A stretch of DNA of 64,000 nt from assembly GCA_019240475.1 (NCBI GenBank), contig JAFAYI010000030.1, positions 52,489 to 116,488 of the forward strand. Reading direction: 5' to 3'. This document shows positions 1 through 6,827 of this stretch, in pieces. A model generated the notes under the pieces. The model saw only the letters and a list, made by a program, of their open reading frames with translations, was not told the DNA's origin and ran no database searches. The position numbers and the translations under genes are program-made. The number at the start of each line of letters is the position of its first letter. Within the stretch, counting starts at the first letter, position 1. The DNA is from Acidobacteriaceae bacterium (GTDB taxonomy: Bacteria; Acidobacteriota; Terriglobia; Bryobacterales; Bryobacteraceae).

Positions 1-92
1 GCCAGCCTGTACTAGAACCTAGCCGAATTAAGCCTGGCGGGCGCTCGCAAAGCATACGCGCCCGCGCTTCTGCTCGCCTAATCCCGACAGGT

Positions 93-1196
93 GTGAACCA
101 GATGAAGATTTTCATCCTCGCCCCAGATAGCGATAATCACACGGCGCCTCTGAAATGGGCCTTGCAGAAGGCCGGCTTTGGCGTCGAGTGCTGGCCAGGG
201 TTGGGCTGGGCGGAAAAGCGACAAGCCTCCATCTTGCTTACGGACAGCAATCGTATCCAGCTCGGCGGCCATGTTCTTGAGCCTGGAGATGTGGTGTGGG
301 TGAGGCGGCCCGACCCCCCGAAGCTGAATCCCGGCGCCGCGCCGGAAGATCTGAAATTCGCAAGCACCGAATACCGCTGGTTCTTTCATTCCGTCATGTA
401 TCTATTGGACGAGTTGCCGGTTCGCTGTATAAACAAGTATTCGGCTTCGCGGCTCATCAACAACAAGTCGGTTCAACTGCTGTTTGCCAGGGAGTGCGGA
501 ATGAAAGTTCCCGCAACGCTGATGACAAACTCTCCAGCGGCAGTGCACAGTTATTTGCGGCAATGCGCGAGCCGAACGATTTGTAAGACGTTCTTTCCAC
601 ATATCTGGAAGAAACAGACAAACAGTTCTGTCGCGGTCACGGAAACGTTCGAGCTCTCGGAAGAAATGCTGCCCGAGGACGAGGTGCTGACTTACGCGCC
701 CGCGATTTATCAGGAAATGGTAGCCAAGGAATTCGATGTGAGAATGGTGGTCTTGGGCGAGGCGGTTTACTCCTATGCCCTCCACAATCCGACTGGAGCC
801 ATCGACTGGCGGCAGGATGCAGGCCAGGGTTTGGTGCGGGTCGAGGCCCTTGAAACGCCAACCGAAATCGAAGAGAAGGTGCTCGCGTTCACGAGTCGAG
901 CGCAGATCGCATACGGAAGCTTCGATTTCGCTGTGGACGCCAGCGGCCATTGGTGGTTTCTTGAGGTAAACGAAGGCGGACAATTCTTGTGGCTCGACGA
1001 CTTCAACCCCGGTCTTCGCGTGCAGGAAAAGTTTTTGGCTTTCCTTACAGCCCCGGAACGGTCGTCAAAGGAGTTCCTGGAAGAGCGGCAAGCGTTGTTT
1101 CCATCGTGGAAGGACTACTTGGCTTCTCCCGAGAAGGACGCTCAGCCGCCCGAGGACGCCGATCCGGAGGCCGCGTTCGTGTCGGTTGAAGCCTGA
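93..1196 (+). CDS. ATP-grasp peptide ligase, MvdD/graspetide-maturase-like
   Basis: Probable ATP-grasp ligase of the type that closes ester or amide links on ribosomal peptides. The C-terminal half carries the family landmarks: a FDVRMVVLGE segment, a GSFDFAVD strand and the FLEVNEGGQF metal/ATP-binding loop near residue 295. The N-terminal third (AQ-type pre-grasp region, ILAPDSDNHT onward) fits the MvdC/MvdD kind. The length, 367 residues, is normal. The frame begins with GTG; an ATG three codons later (102) is equally possible, and the frame stays open to the window edge. It lies on the same strand as the radical SAM genes downstream but 625 bp away, so it may be a separate transcript of the same locus. 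Membership of the RiPP pathway is inferred from context. It could act on Ser/Thr and Glu/Asp side chains of the precursor at 4824, which is rich in them. Confidence 0.75.
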   Translation: MNQMKIFILAPDSDNHTAPLKWALQKAGFGVECWPGLGWAEKRQASILLTDSNRIQLGGHVLEPGDVVWVRRPDPPKLNPGAAPEDLKFASTEYRWFFHSVMYLLDELPVRCINKYSASRLINNKSVQLLFARECGMKVPATLMTNSPAAVHSYLRQCASRTICKTFFPHIWKKQTNSSVAVTETFELSEEMLPEDEVLTYAPAIYQEMVAKEFDVRMVVLGEAVYSYALHNPTGAIDWRQDAGQGLVRVEALETPTEIEEKVLAFTSRAQIAYGSFDFAVDASGHWWFLEVNEGGQFLWLDDFNPGLRVQEKFLAFLTAPERSSKEFLEERQALFPSWKDYLASPEKDAQPPEDADPEAAFVSVEA

Positions 1197-1272
1197 AGAC
1201 AGTCTCTCTCCAGAAAGTTCATCCTCAAAGCCGGAGTACCGTCCCCGCGGGAGCATTTTGCCCCCGTGCCAC

Positions 1273-1289
1273 AGCCTTCTCTCAAGGCT
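1273..1289 (+). terminator. Weak hairpin after the ATP-grasp gene
   Basis: AGCCTT and AAGGCT form a 6-bp stem with a CTCTC loop, followed by only a short TT run, 77 nt after the ATP-grasp stop. It is a candidate terminator, but the U-tract is poor, so confidence is low. Confidence 0.25.
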
Positions 1290-1412
1290 TTGACGGCCGC
1301 GCCTAATGGCGCAATGTATCGGCCCTGGATAAGCATTGTCCAGTAAATCGCATATAATATATGTGTATTAGGTATGTAAATAGATATTTCTGTGTTAAAT
1401 GCGATTTTACGC

Positions 1413-1441
1413 TTGACGTATTTGGGCGATTGGCATATTCT
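1413..1441 (+). promoter_or_regulatory. Candidate sigma70-type promoter for the RiPP operon
   Basis: TTGACG (1413-1418) and TATTCT (1436-1441) are spaced by 17 bp, close to the housekeeping consensus, just after the AT-rich stretch. It would leave a leader of about 370 nt before the first radical SAM gene. It was found by eye only. Confidence 0.4.
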
Positions 1442-1693
1442 GAATGCGGGATGTGGAGCGCATTACGGAGTTGGGGCGCTCTGCCGAACGCAAGTCAGGA
1501 GTTTTCGTTTTGTTAAGTTTGCCGCCTTCCAGAATGCAATGCGCCTTTGCCTTAACTGTTCACCGTCGCGCACCCTAGATTGCTACTAAGCGATTAGAAC
1601 CAAAGGTACTTTCCCGAAAGGCTCATCGACGGTCGACCGGGGCAAACCGCTGCTGGAAACGCCACGTTCCCTATCTAGAAAGCCCGTCATGTG

Positions 1694-1712
1694 TGCGCCA
1701 ATCTGTGGCGCA
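1694..1712. promoter_or_regulatory. Palindrome TGCGCCA-N5-TGGCGCA, possible operator or RNA hairpin
   Basis: A perfect 7-bp inverted repeat with the 5-nt loop ATCTG sits 109 nt upstream of the radical SAM start at 1822. There is no T-tract, so a terminator is unlikely. An operator half-site pair or a leader-RNA hairpin fits better. No regulator gene is adjacent. Confidence 0.3.
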
Positions 1713-1821
1713 TCCCGCGAGCAAAGTGAAACAATTGAGGCGTCGGTCATTGATTGCGGCGCTTTAACTCGAACAGATAATACCTTGCATTAACCCGGTG
1801 TAATTCTACAGTAGAGGCGTT

Positions 1822-3279
1822 ATGGCGGCTGAAAATACAATTGACCGATCAGAAATCAGAAATGTATCTGGATCGGACGAAATAAGGTTCGTAAAGAAGC
1901 GTCTCCCGTTCCGGCAAATTGGTCCTTATTCCATCATTCACCGCGGCGCCGCTAGAGTTTGTCTCGATGAGTCGGGAACCCAACTCTGGTCACTCATCGA
2001 CGGCAGTCGGAGCGCTAAAGAAATAGCCCTAGAGACGATCGATGGTTCTGAAGAAACATGGTCCGAGGTTCAGCCAGTTGTTAACCGGTTTCTTGAGCAG
2101 TTGCACCGCCTCGGGTTGATCGAGCTCAAAGACTCTACGGCATCTCCCCTTCCGGCGGCCGTTGGCGTTTCGGAGATGGGTTCTTCGAGGCCTTCCGCGC
2201 CCCCGGGTTTGCTAAGGCCTGTTCAAGACGAGTGCAGCACTCCCAAGAGCTCGAATTTCGAACCGAAAACACTCTCTCAGAGGATCGATCAGTTTTATTG
2301 GAGCAACTTCTTTATTCAGAAGATGCATCTGGAAGTTACTTATCGCTGTAACTTTCGCTGCGTTCACTGTTACAACACGACTCATGCCGGCGCAGAAAAT
2401 GAGTTGAGCTTTGCCCAGTGGGAGCGTGTGCTCGATCAGCTTGCGGGCTTAGGCTGCTACCTGCTGACCTTTACAGGCGGCGAATTGTTTGTTCGGAAGG
2501 ACACCGTATCCCTCTTGGAGGCCGCGGCCAGCCGAGGGTTCACTTTTCGAGTAAACACGAATGCGTCGTTGATCGACGATCGGATGATCGAGCGATTGGA
2601 GCCGCTGCGGCCGTTCATTCAATCCTTCGATATTAGCGTTTACGGCGCGACGGCGGAAGTTCACGATGCGCTGGCGCGACGTCCCGGCTCGCACGGCGCC
2701 ACGATGCGAGGAATTACCGCGCTGAAGGCGGCCAATTTTCCCTTAGTGGCAAAGTTTGTGACGTTGCGCGACAACTTCACCGGGGTTGACCGTTTCGAAG
2801 AGGACATGCGCGGTCTTGGCATAACTTCGGTGATACATACGGGCTCCGTGATTCCGCAAACCAACCGGAACACGGCGCCGCTCGTTCAGATTTTGACGGA
2901 CTCGCAGTACGAACACTTTCTGCAAACTCGATCCGTGATCGGCAGTTCTGATCCGGGGCATTGCAAACCGGGTCATGTGCGGGGCGCCGTTACTCCCGAC
3001 GGGCACGTCAGCCCCTGCGAGTGGCTGACCGATTTCAAGCTTGGCGATCTTCGCCAGCAGCCGCTTCGAGAGATCTGGTACGGGTCGGAATTTGCTGCGT
3101 TCCGAAAAGTTTTCGAGCAGGAGAGCGAATGCGATCCGTGCGGCTTGCGCCCGGGTTGCAACCGATGTCCTGCGCATTCCTACCTCGAAACGGGGAATCT
3201 TCTGCATTGCGCTCCTGTGCAGCAGCGCCAGGCGCAAATGCTTTTCGATTATCAGGCGCGTCAAGCCGTCGCCGTATGA
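1822..3279 (+). CDS. PqqD-domain radical SAM/SPASM peptide maturase
   Basis: First enzyme of the RiPP operon, 485 residues. Residues about 20-100 look like a PqqD-type leader-recognition domain (RFVKKRLPFRQIG, then an ETWSEVQPVVNRFLEQL helix and a GLIEL end). The radical SAM cluster motif CNFRCVHC has its cysteines at 176, 180 and 183, followed by the SAM-binding FTGGELF. The C-terminal SPASM region carries CKPG, SPCEW and a CDPCGLRPGCNRCP cysteine set for auxiliary Fe-S clusters. Such enzymes make thioether, C-C or epimerised products on peptides; which one cannot be read from sequence. A GAGG ribosome site precedes the ATG. The next gene begins 17 nt after the stop. Confidence 0.85.
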   Translation: MAAENTIDRSEIRNVSGSDEIRFVKKRLPFRQIGPYSIIHRGAARVCLDESGTQLWSLIDGSRSAKEIALETIDGSEETWSEVQPVVNRFLEQLHRLGLIELKDSTASPLPAAVGVSEMGSSRPSAPPGLLRPVQDECSTPKSSNFEPKTLSQRIDQFYWSNFFIQKMHLEVTYRCNFRCVHCYNTTHAGAENELSFAQWERVLDQLAGLGCYLLTFTGGELFVRKDTVSLLEAAASRGFTFRVNTNASLIDDRMIERLEPLRPFIQSFDISVYGATAEVHDALARRPGSHGATMRGITALKAANFPLVAKFVTLRDNFTGVDRFEEDMRGLGITSVIHTGSVIPQTNRNTAPLVQILTDSQYEHFLQTRSVIGSSDPGHCKPGHVRGAVTPDGHVSPCEWLTDFKLGDLRQQPLREIWYGSEFAAFRKVFEQESECDPCGLRPGCNRCPAHSYLETGNLLHCAPVQQRQAQMLFDYQARQAVAV

Positions 3280-3296
3280 CCTTCAGGAGTGAGCCA

Positions 3297-4730
3297 ATGC
3301 TATCTGCCCAGTCGGTTTCTTCGCTATCAGTGACGATCGCGCCTCATATCGGCGTTCGCACGATCGGTAGCAAGCTTTGCCTCATCAACCAGCGCCGCCG
3401 CGAAATTTGGCTGTGCGCCGGAATCAGCGGCCGCATCTGGAATTCGCTTTCAGCCGGCGAAGCTGTGCCCGCCATTGTTGAGTCCATCGCGAACAGATTT
3501 CGAGTGCCCGCGGATAAAGTGTCGCGCGACACGCTGCAATTCGTACAGCAGCTTTGGCAGCGGGAATTAATCGAAGTCGCTGGCTGGCACAGGCAACCGG
3601 AGGCGGCGGAGGCGCGCGAAGCCGCCCACAACCAAACGGGCCATCTCTATGAGGAGGCGCTGAAGGCATCGGTTCTTTTTCGCGTGTGGCTCGACCTGCT
3701 GATCCCTTGCAACCTCCGGTGCCGCCATTGTTATCTCGACTTTTCGGAAACCGAGGTCGTTCCGCTCGCCGAGGTTTACTCTCGGATGGACCAGCTCGCC
3801 GAACACGGTTGTCCGGAGATCGTCCTCACGGGCGGCGAGATCTTCCTGAGGCGAGACCTTCTGGATATCGTCGCCTATGCCCAGTCGAAAGGGTTCTTAT
3901 TCGACCTCTATACAAATGGGAACTTCATCGACGAACGTAAGGCCGACGCGCTGGCGCGGCATCTCGTCTCAACCGTCCAAATCAGCGTTTACGGGACCAC
4001 CGCGGCCATTCACGAGTCCATCACCAGGAAACCTGGCACATTCAATAAGAGCATTCGCGCCGCTCGCTTGCTCATCGAGCGCGGCATTCCCGTCCGCCTT
4101 CAATGCCATGTTCAGCAGGATAATTTCGAAGACGCTTTCCGGTTCCCGGAGTTCGCTCGCAGCTTGGGCGCCGAGCACCAGTTCGACACCAAGCTCGTCC
4201 CCAATCGCGACGGATCGAAAGAGCTGTTGCGGTTCGGCGTGAGCGTCGGGCAGCAGGCCGAGCTATATCGCGCCGGACTTATTAAGCGCGAGACGAAATT
4301 CGTCTGCACGGCCGCCGCTTCGAAGGCGAGAATCAACGCGCACGGCGATATTTATCCATGCGAGCTGATGAACACTGTCACGCTCGGAAATCTTCGGAAA
4401 GAAAGTCTGAAAGAGATTTGGGCCTCGCAGCGGCGCGCGGCTCTGCGGCGGCAGATTCTCGATTACAAGCCTAAGCGTTGTGGCGGTTGTTCGCACACAT
4501 CCGACTGCGAGCCTTGCGCGGCCATGCGAGGTTTCGAGCAACCCAATCACATGGATGCGCCGATTTCCGAGTCGTGCCTGCTCACTGCTGCTTCGCTCGC
4601 CGCCCAAGGGCGCGCCATTCCCGCCGGTGTTCAGGAATTCGGTGACGATTGCATCGCGGCGATCCAGCACTCCGATCCCGCGCGTGCGTTAACGCCTTTG
4701 ATCCAGATCATGAGCGCTCGTGTTTCATGA
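3297..4730 (+). CDS. Second PqqD-like radical SAM/SPASM peptide maturase
   Basis: The 477-residue product is a second radical SAM maturase. CNLRCRHC puts the cluster cysteines at 138, 142 and 145, with VLTGGEIF as the SAM-binding strand. The SPASM tail has FVCTAAA, IYPCELM and a CGGCSHTSDCEPC set. The first ~95 residues resemble a PqqD/winged-helix leader-binding domain (ISGRIWNSLSAGE, FVQQLWQRELIEVAG). I chose the ATG at 3297 because AGGAG lies 7 nt before it; an ATG at 3276 overlapping the previous stop (ATGA) is the alternative, and the open frame further upstream is not coding. It is only distantly similar to the first radical SAM enzyme, so the two probably make different modifications or act as a pair on the precursor at 4824. 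Confidence 0.83.
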   Translation: MLSAQSVSSLSVTIAPHIGVRTIGSKLCLINQRRREIWLCAGISGRIWNSLSAGEAVPAIVESIANRFRVPADKVSRDTLQFVQQLWQRELIEVAGWHRQPEAAEAREAAHNQTGHLYEEALKASVLFRVWLDLLIPCNLRCRHCYLDFSETEVVPLAEVYSRMDQLAEHGCPEIVLTGGEIFLRRDLLDIVAYAQSKGFLFDLYTNGNFIDERKADALARHLVSTVQISVYGTTAAIHESITRKPGTFNKSIRAARLLIERGIPVRLQCHVQQDNFEDAFRFPEFARSLGAEHQFDTKLVPNRDGSKELLRFGVSVGQQAELYRAGLIKRETKFVCTAAASKARINAHGDIYPCELMNTVTLGNLRKESLKEIWASQRRAALRRQILDYKPKRCGGCSHTSDCEPCAAMRGFEQPNHMDAPISESCLLTAASLAAQGRAIPAGVQEFGDDCIAAIQHSDPARALTPLIQIMSARVS

Positions 4731-4807
4731 ACAGGATCATCACGCCGTCCTTTGCGGGCGGCTCGGCGCCGTGGTTGTATGCGGCGCGAATTCGCAAATC
4801 CAACTGA
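4727..4807 (+). CDS. Possible 26-residue ORF overlapping the radical SAM stop
   Basis: The ATG overlaps the preceding TGA (ATGA) and the frame ends 16 nt before the precursor gene, right at the strong ribosome binding site. The product would be a 26-residue basic peptide with an AGGSAPW segment. The overlap suggests translational coupling, and its translation could affect access to the precursor's ribosome site. No Shine-Dalgarno of its own is obvious. It may simply be chance sequence. Confidence 0.2.
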   Translation: MNRIITPSFAGGSAPWLYAARIRKSN

Positions 4808-4817
4808 AAGGAGGTGA
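4807..4817 (+). promoter_or_regulatory. Near-perfect Shine-Dalgarno of the precursor gene
   Basis: AAAGGAGGTGA matches the anti-Shine-Dalgarno tail of 16S rRNA over ten consecutive bases and lies at normal spacing from the ATG at 4824. It is the strongest ribosome site I noticed here, which fits a peptide made in molar excess over its enzymes, and it decides the small-gene call. Confidence 0.85.
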
Positions 4818-4823
4818 CACGTA

Positions 4824-4919
4824 ATGGAAGAGCAATATTTGGAACCGACGGTGGAAGTCAGCGCCGGCTCGGCTGATTCGAGCAGTGAATCCGTGATCAT
4901 CTGCGTATCGGGCTGCTAA
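4824..4919 (+). CDS. RiPP precursor peptide, 31 residues, C-terminal ICVSGC
   Basis: A tiny gene between the maturases and the exporter. The product starts MEEQYLEPTVEV, is acidic and Ser-rich in the middle (GSADSSSES) and ends VIICVSGC. It has only two cysteines (27 and 31), four residues apart at the very end. A leader/core layout is plausible: the acidic N-terminal ~20 residues would bind the PqqD-like domains and the C-terminal VIICVSGC would be the core. Radical SAM enzymes could crosslink the cysteines, the B12 enzyme could methylate an unactivated carbon, and the ATP-grasp enzyme could link Ser/Thr to Glu/Asp. All of that is inference. What is directly visible is the strong Shine-Dalgarno, the position and the hairpin 27 nt downstream. 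I do not recognise the sequence as a named precursor family. It is short enough to be missed by automatic gene calling. Confidence 0.78.
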   Translation: MEEQYLEPTVEVSAGSADSSSESVIICVSGC

Positions 4920-4945
4920 CCGCGTCCCCTGCGCTTGAAGAAGTG

Positions 4946-4991
4946 CCAGAGGACATCGCGCAGCGGTTAGCCCTGTCACGATGTCCTCTGG
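4946..4991 (+). promoter_or_regulatory. Intercistronic 13-bp hairpin after the precursor gene
   Basis: CCAGAGGACATCG (4946-4958) and CGATGTCCTCTGG (4979-4991) are perfect inverted repeats with a 20-nt loop. No U-tract follows, so this is more likely a partial terminator or an mRNA-stabilising structure than a full terminator. It would raise precursor output relative to the exporter and the downstream maturase. It also argues against starting the exporter at the GTG at 4943, which would place the hairpin inside the coding region. Confidence 0.7.
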
Positions 4992-5026
4992 TCAAACCCA
5001 AACGATTGGTTAGAACTGGATCGACG

Positions 5027-6826
5027 ATGAGTTCGCTCAAGACTCCGCAGCAGCAGCAGCTTTACACCCTGGCCGCTATCGGCAAACGGCTGCTGCCATT
5101 TGCTCGCCCATATTTCGGCAAATATGTGGTCGGGCTCGCGCTGCTGATTGTCACGGCGCTGCTGACGCTGCTGCCGCCCTTCCTGCTGAAGCTGATGATT
5201 GATTCCGGCATCCACGGAAAGAACTTCGCGGCTCTGAACCTCTTTGCGGCGGCCTCCATTCTCGTCATCATCCTGGCAAGCTTCAGCCGCGGCATCATGG
5301 AATATCTGTTGGAGTGGCTGAGCGCCCACTTTATAGCCGATGTGCGCGAGACCCTCTTCGAGCATGTACTGCGGCAATCGATGGAATTCTTCGGCGCTTC
5401 GAAGGCCGGCGATATCGTAAGCCGGCTTCGCGTCGATATCACGGCGGTCTACGGCGTTCTAGTAAATACCTTCCTGGGCGCCATCAGCGAGATAAGTCAA
5501 ATTGTTGGTATTTCTATATTTCTGCTCTATCTCAATTGGCGGCTCGGGTTAGTGGCGCTGTCGTTTGTGCCGGTCCTTATCGTAGTTCTGAGGCGCTCCG
5601 GGCGTCGCCTCCACAGCTTGAGCGTAACAGTACGAGACAAGGATGCCGGGCTGCAGGAATTCTTCCAGGAACGGATGAACTATGTGTCGACCGTTAAGCT
5701 GTTTCACCGCGAGGCATTCGAGAAGAGAGGTCATCGCTCCATTAGCGAGGAGGTCATCCGCGTTATCCTGGCCCGCGTAAAGTACAAGTTCCGATCGCTG
5801 TTCTTTGTAGCTGGACTTACTTCCATCGCGGGCATTCTAGTCATGTGGTACGGCGGAGCTCTGGTGATTACAGCCGGAATGACATTCGGCGCTCTATTCG
5901 CGTTCTATGTCTACACCACTCGGCTGTACTCGCCGGTCCAGTCCCTTGTGAATCGCAGCATCGATATTTACAACGGGGTGGCCTCCGTACAACGCATCCT
6001 CGAGTATCTGGATCTGCGGCCGGCAATTGCCGAGCCGAGAGTTCCCATCGCGCTGCGCGCCCCGCGCGGGGCAATCGAGTTCGATTCAATCGATTTCACC
6101 TATCCAAATGCCTCCGAGCCGGTCTTCCGGCAGTTGAGTCTGGTGATCGAGCCGGGCGAGACCGTCGCCTTTGTGGGTTCAAGCGGGGCAGGGAAGACGA
6201 CGCTCGCCCACCTTCTTTGCCGGCTCTATGACGTCGACTCGGGCGCGATACGCATCGACGGAATCGACATCCGCGACCTTTCTTTTGAAGACCTTTATTC
6301 GGCGGTCGGCATTGTTCCTCAGGACACAGCGATGTTCAACGCCTCAGTCGAAGACAACATTCGCTATGGACGTCCGGATGCCTCCCCCGAAGAGGTAGTG
6401 AGCGCGGCGACAGCGGCGGAGATTCACTCGTTTCTCTCGCGCCTGCCTGCCGGGTACCGCACGATCGTAGGGCCTCGAGGCATGAAGCTGTCGGGGGGCC
6501 AGCGGCAACGCCTCGCGCTTGCGCGCATGCTCTTGAAGGACGCCGCCATTTGGATACTCGACGAATTTACCTCTTCGCTCGATTCGCAATCAGAAGCTCT
6601 AGTGTTCGAAAATCTCGACCCGCTGTTGCGCGATAAGACCGCTATCGTGATCGCCCATCGGCTTTCGACCATCGTCGCCGCGGATCGCGTTGTGGTGCTG
6701 CAGGACGGGCGCATCGCAGAGATCGGAACGCATCGGGAACTCTACGGCAAGGGGGGCCTCTATCGACGGTTTTTCGACCGCCAATCTCCGGTTATGCACG
6801 ATTCTCTACTGACGCGCGTGGGGTGA
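5027..6826 (+). CDS. ABC exporter (fused membrane and ATPase domains) of the RiPP locus
   Basis: A half-transporter of about 599 residues from the ATG at 5027, with roughly six membrane segments in the first 330 residues and one ATPase domain. Walker A GSSGAGKTT begins near residue 384. The signature LSGGQRQRLALARM, Walker B AIWILDEFTSSLD and the H-loop histidine (IAHRLST) are all intact, so it should be active as a homodimer. There is no C39 peptidase domain, so leader removal must be done elsewhere. The open frame reaches back to a GTG at 4943, but the hairpin at 4946-4991 makes the later start more likely; its ribosome site is weak. It directly follows the precursor gene and lies 1 nt upstream of the B12 radical SAM gene, so export of the mature peptide is the natural role. 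Confidence 0.85.
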   Translation: MSSLKTPQQQQLYTLAAIGKRLLPFARPYFGKYVVGLALLIVTALLTLLPPFLLKLMIDSGIHGKNFAALNLFAAASILVIILASFSRGIMEYLLEWLSAHFIADVRETLFEHVLRQSMEFFGASKAGDIVSRLRVDITAVYGVLVNTFLGAISEISQIVGISIFLLYLNWRLGLVALSFVPVLIVVLRRSGRRLHSLSVTVRDKDAGLQEFFQERMNYVSTVKLFHREAFEKRGHRSISEEVIRVILARVKYKFRSLFFVAGLTSIAGILVMWYGGALVITAGMTFGALFAFYVYTTRLYSPVQSLVNRSIDIYNGVASVQRILEYLDLRPAIAEPRVPIALRAPRGAIEFDSIDFTYPNASEPVFRQLSLVIEPGETVAFVGSSGAGKTTLAHLLCRLYDVDSGAIRIDGIDIRDLSFEDLYSAVGIVPQDTAMFNASVEDNIRYGRPDASPEEVVSAATAAEIHSFLSRLPAGYRTIVGPRGMKLSGGQRQRLALARMLLKDAAIWILDEFTSSLDSQSEALVFENLDPLLRDKTAIVIAHRLSTIVAADRVVVLQDGRIAEIGTHRELYGKGGLYRRFFDRQSPVMHDSLLTRVG

Positions 6827-6827
6827 T

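Larger units (their letters stand above)
1197..1821. other. Intergenic region with regulatory-looking elements
   Basis: This gap separates the ATP-grasp gene from the radical SAM operon. It is AT-rich around 1344-1410, with an inverted repeat AAATCGCAT (1345-1353) / ATGCGATTT (1399-1407). It contains a small hairpin (1273-1289), a -35/-10-like pair (1413-1441) and a 7-bp palindrome with a 5-nt loop (1694-1712). Two short frames (1392-1589 and 1689-1793) lack convincing ribosome binding sites. I see no firm gene. Confidence 0.6.

Noticed and set aside
1392..1589. 65-codon frame with several cysteines before the radical SAM operon
   Set aside because: GTG start without ribosome site, no precursor-like composition, and it overlaps the promoter-like elements.
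1689..1793. 34-codon Cys-containing frame (starts MCAPICGAS) just before the first radical SAM gene
   Set aside because: Only a weak purine-rich upstream stretch and it spans the palindrome; I could not tell it from chance, though its position makes it worth a conservation check.
2961..3296. N-terminal extension of the second radical SAM protein
   Set aside because: Lies entirely within the first radical SAM gene in another frame; the PqqD-like domain and ribosome site support 3297.
4943..5026. Upstream extension of the exporter gene to a GTG at 4943
   Set aside because: It would put the perfect 13-bp hairpin inside the coding region and has no clear ribosome site; the ABC membrane domain begins well after 5027.
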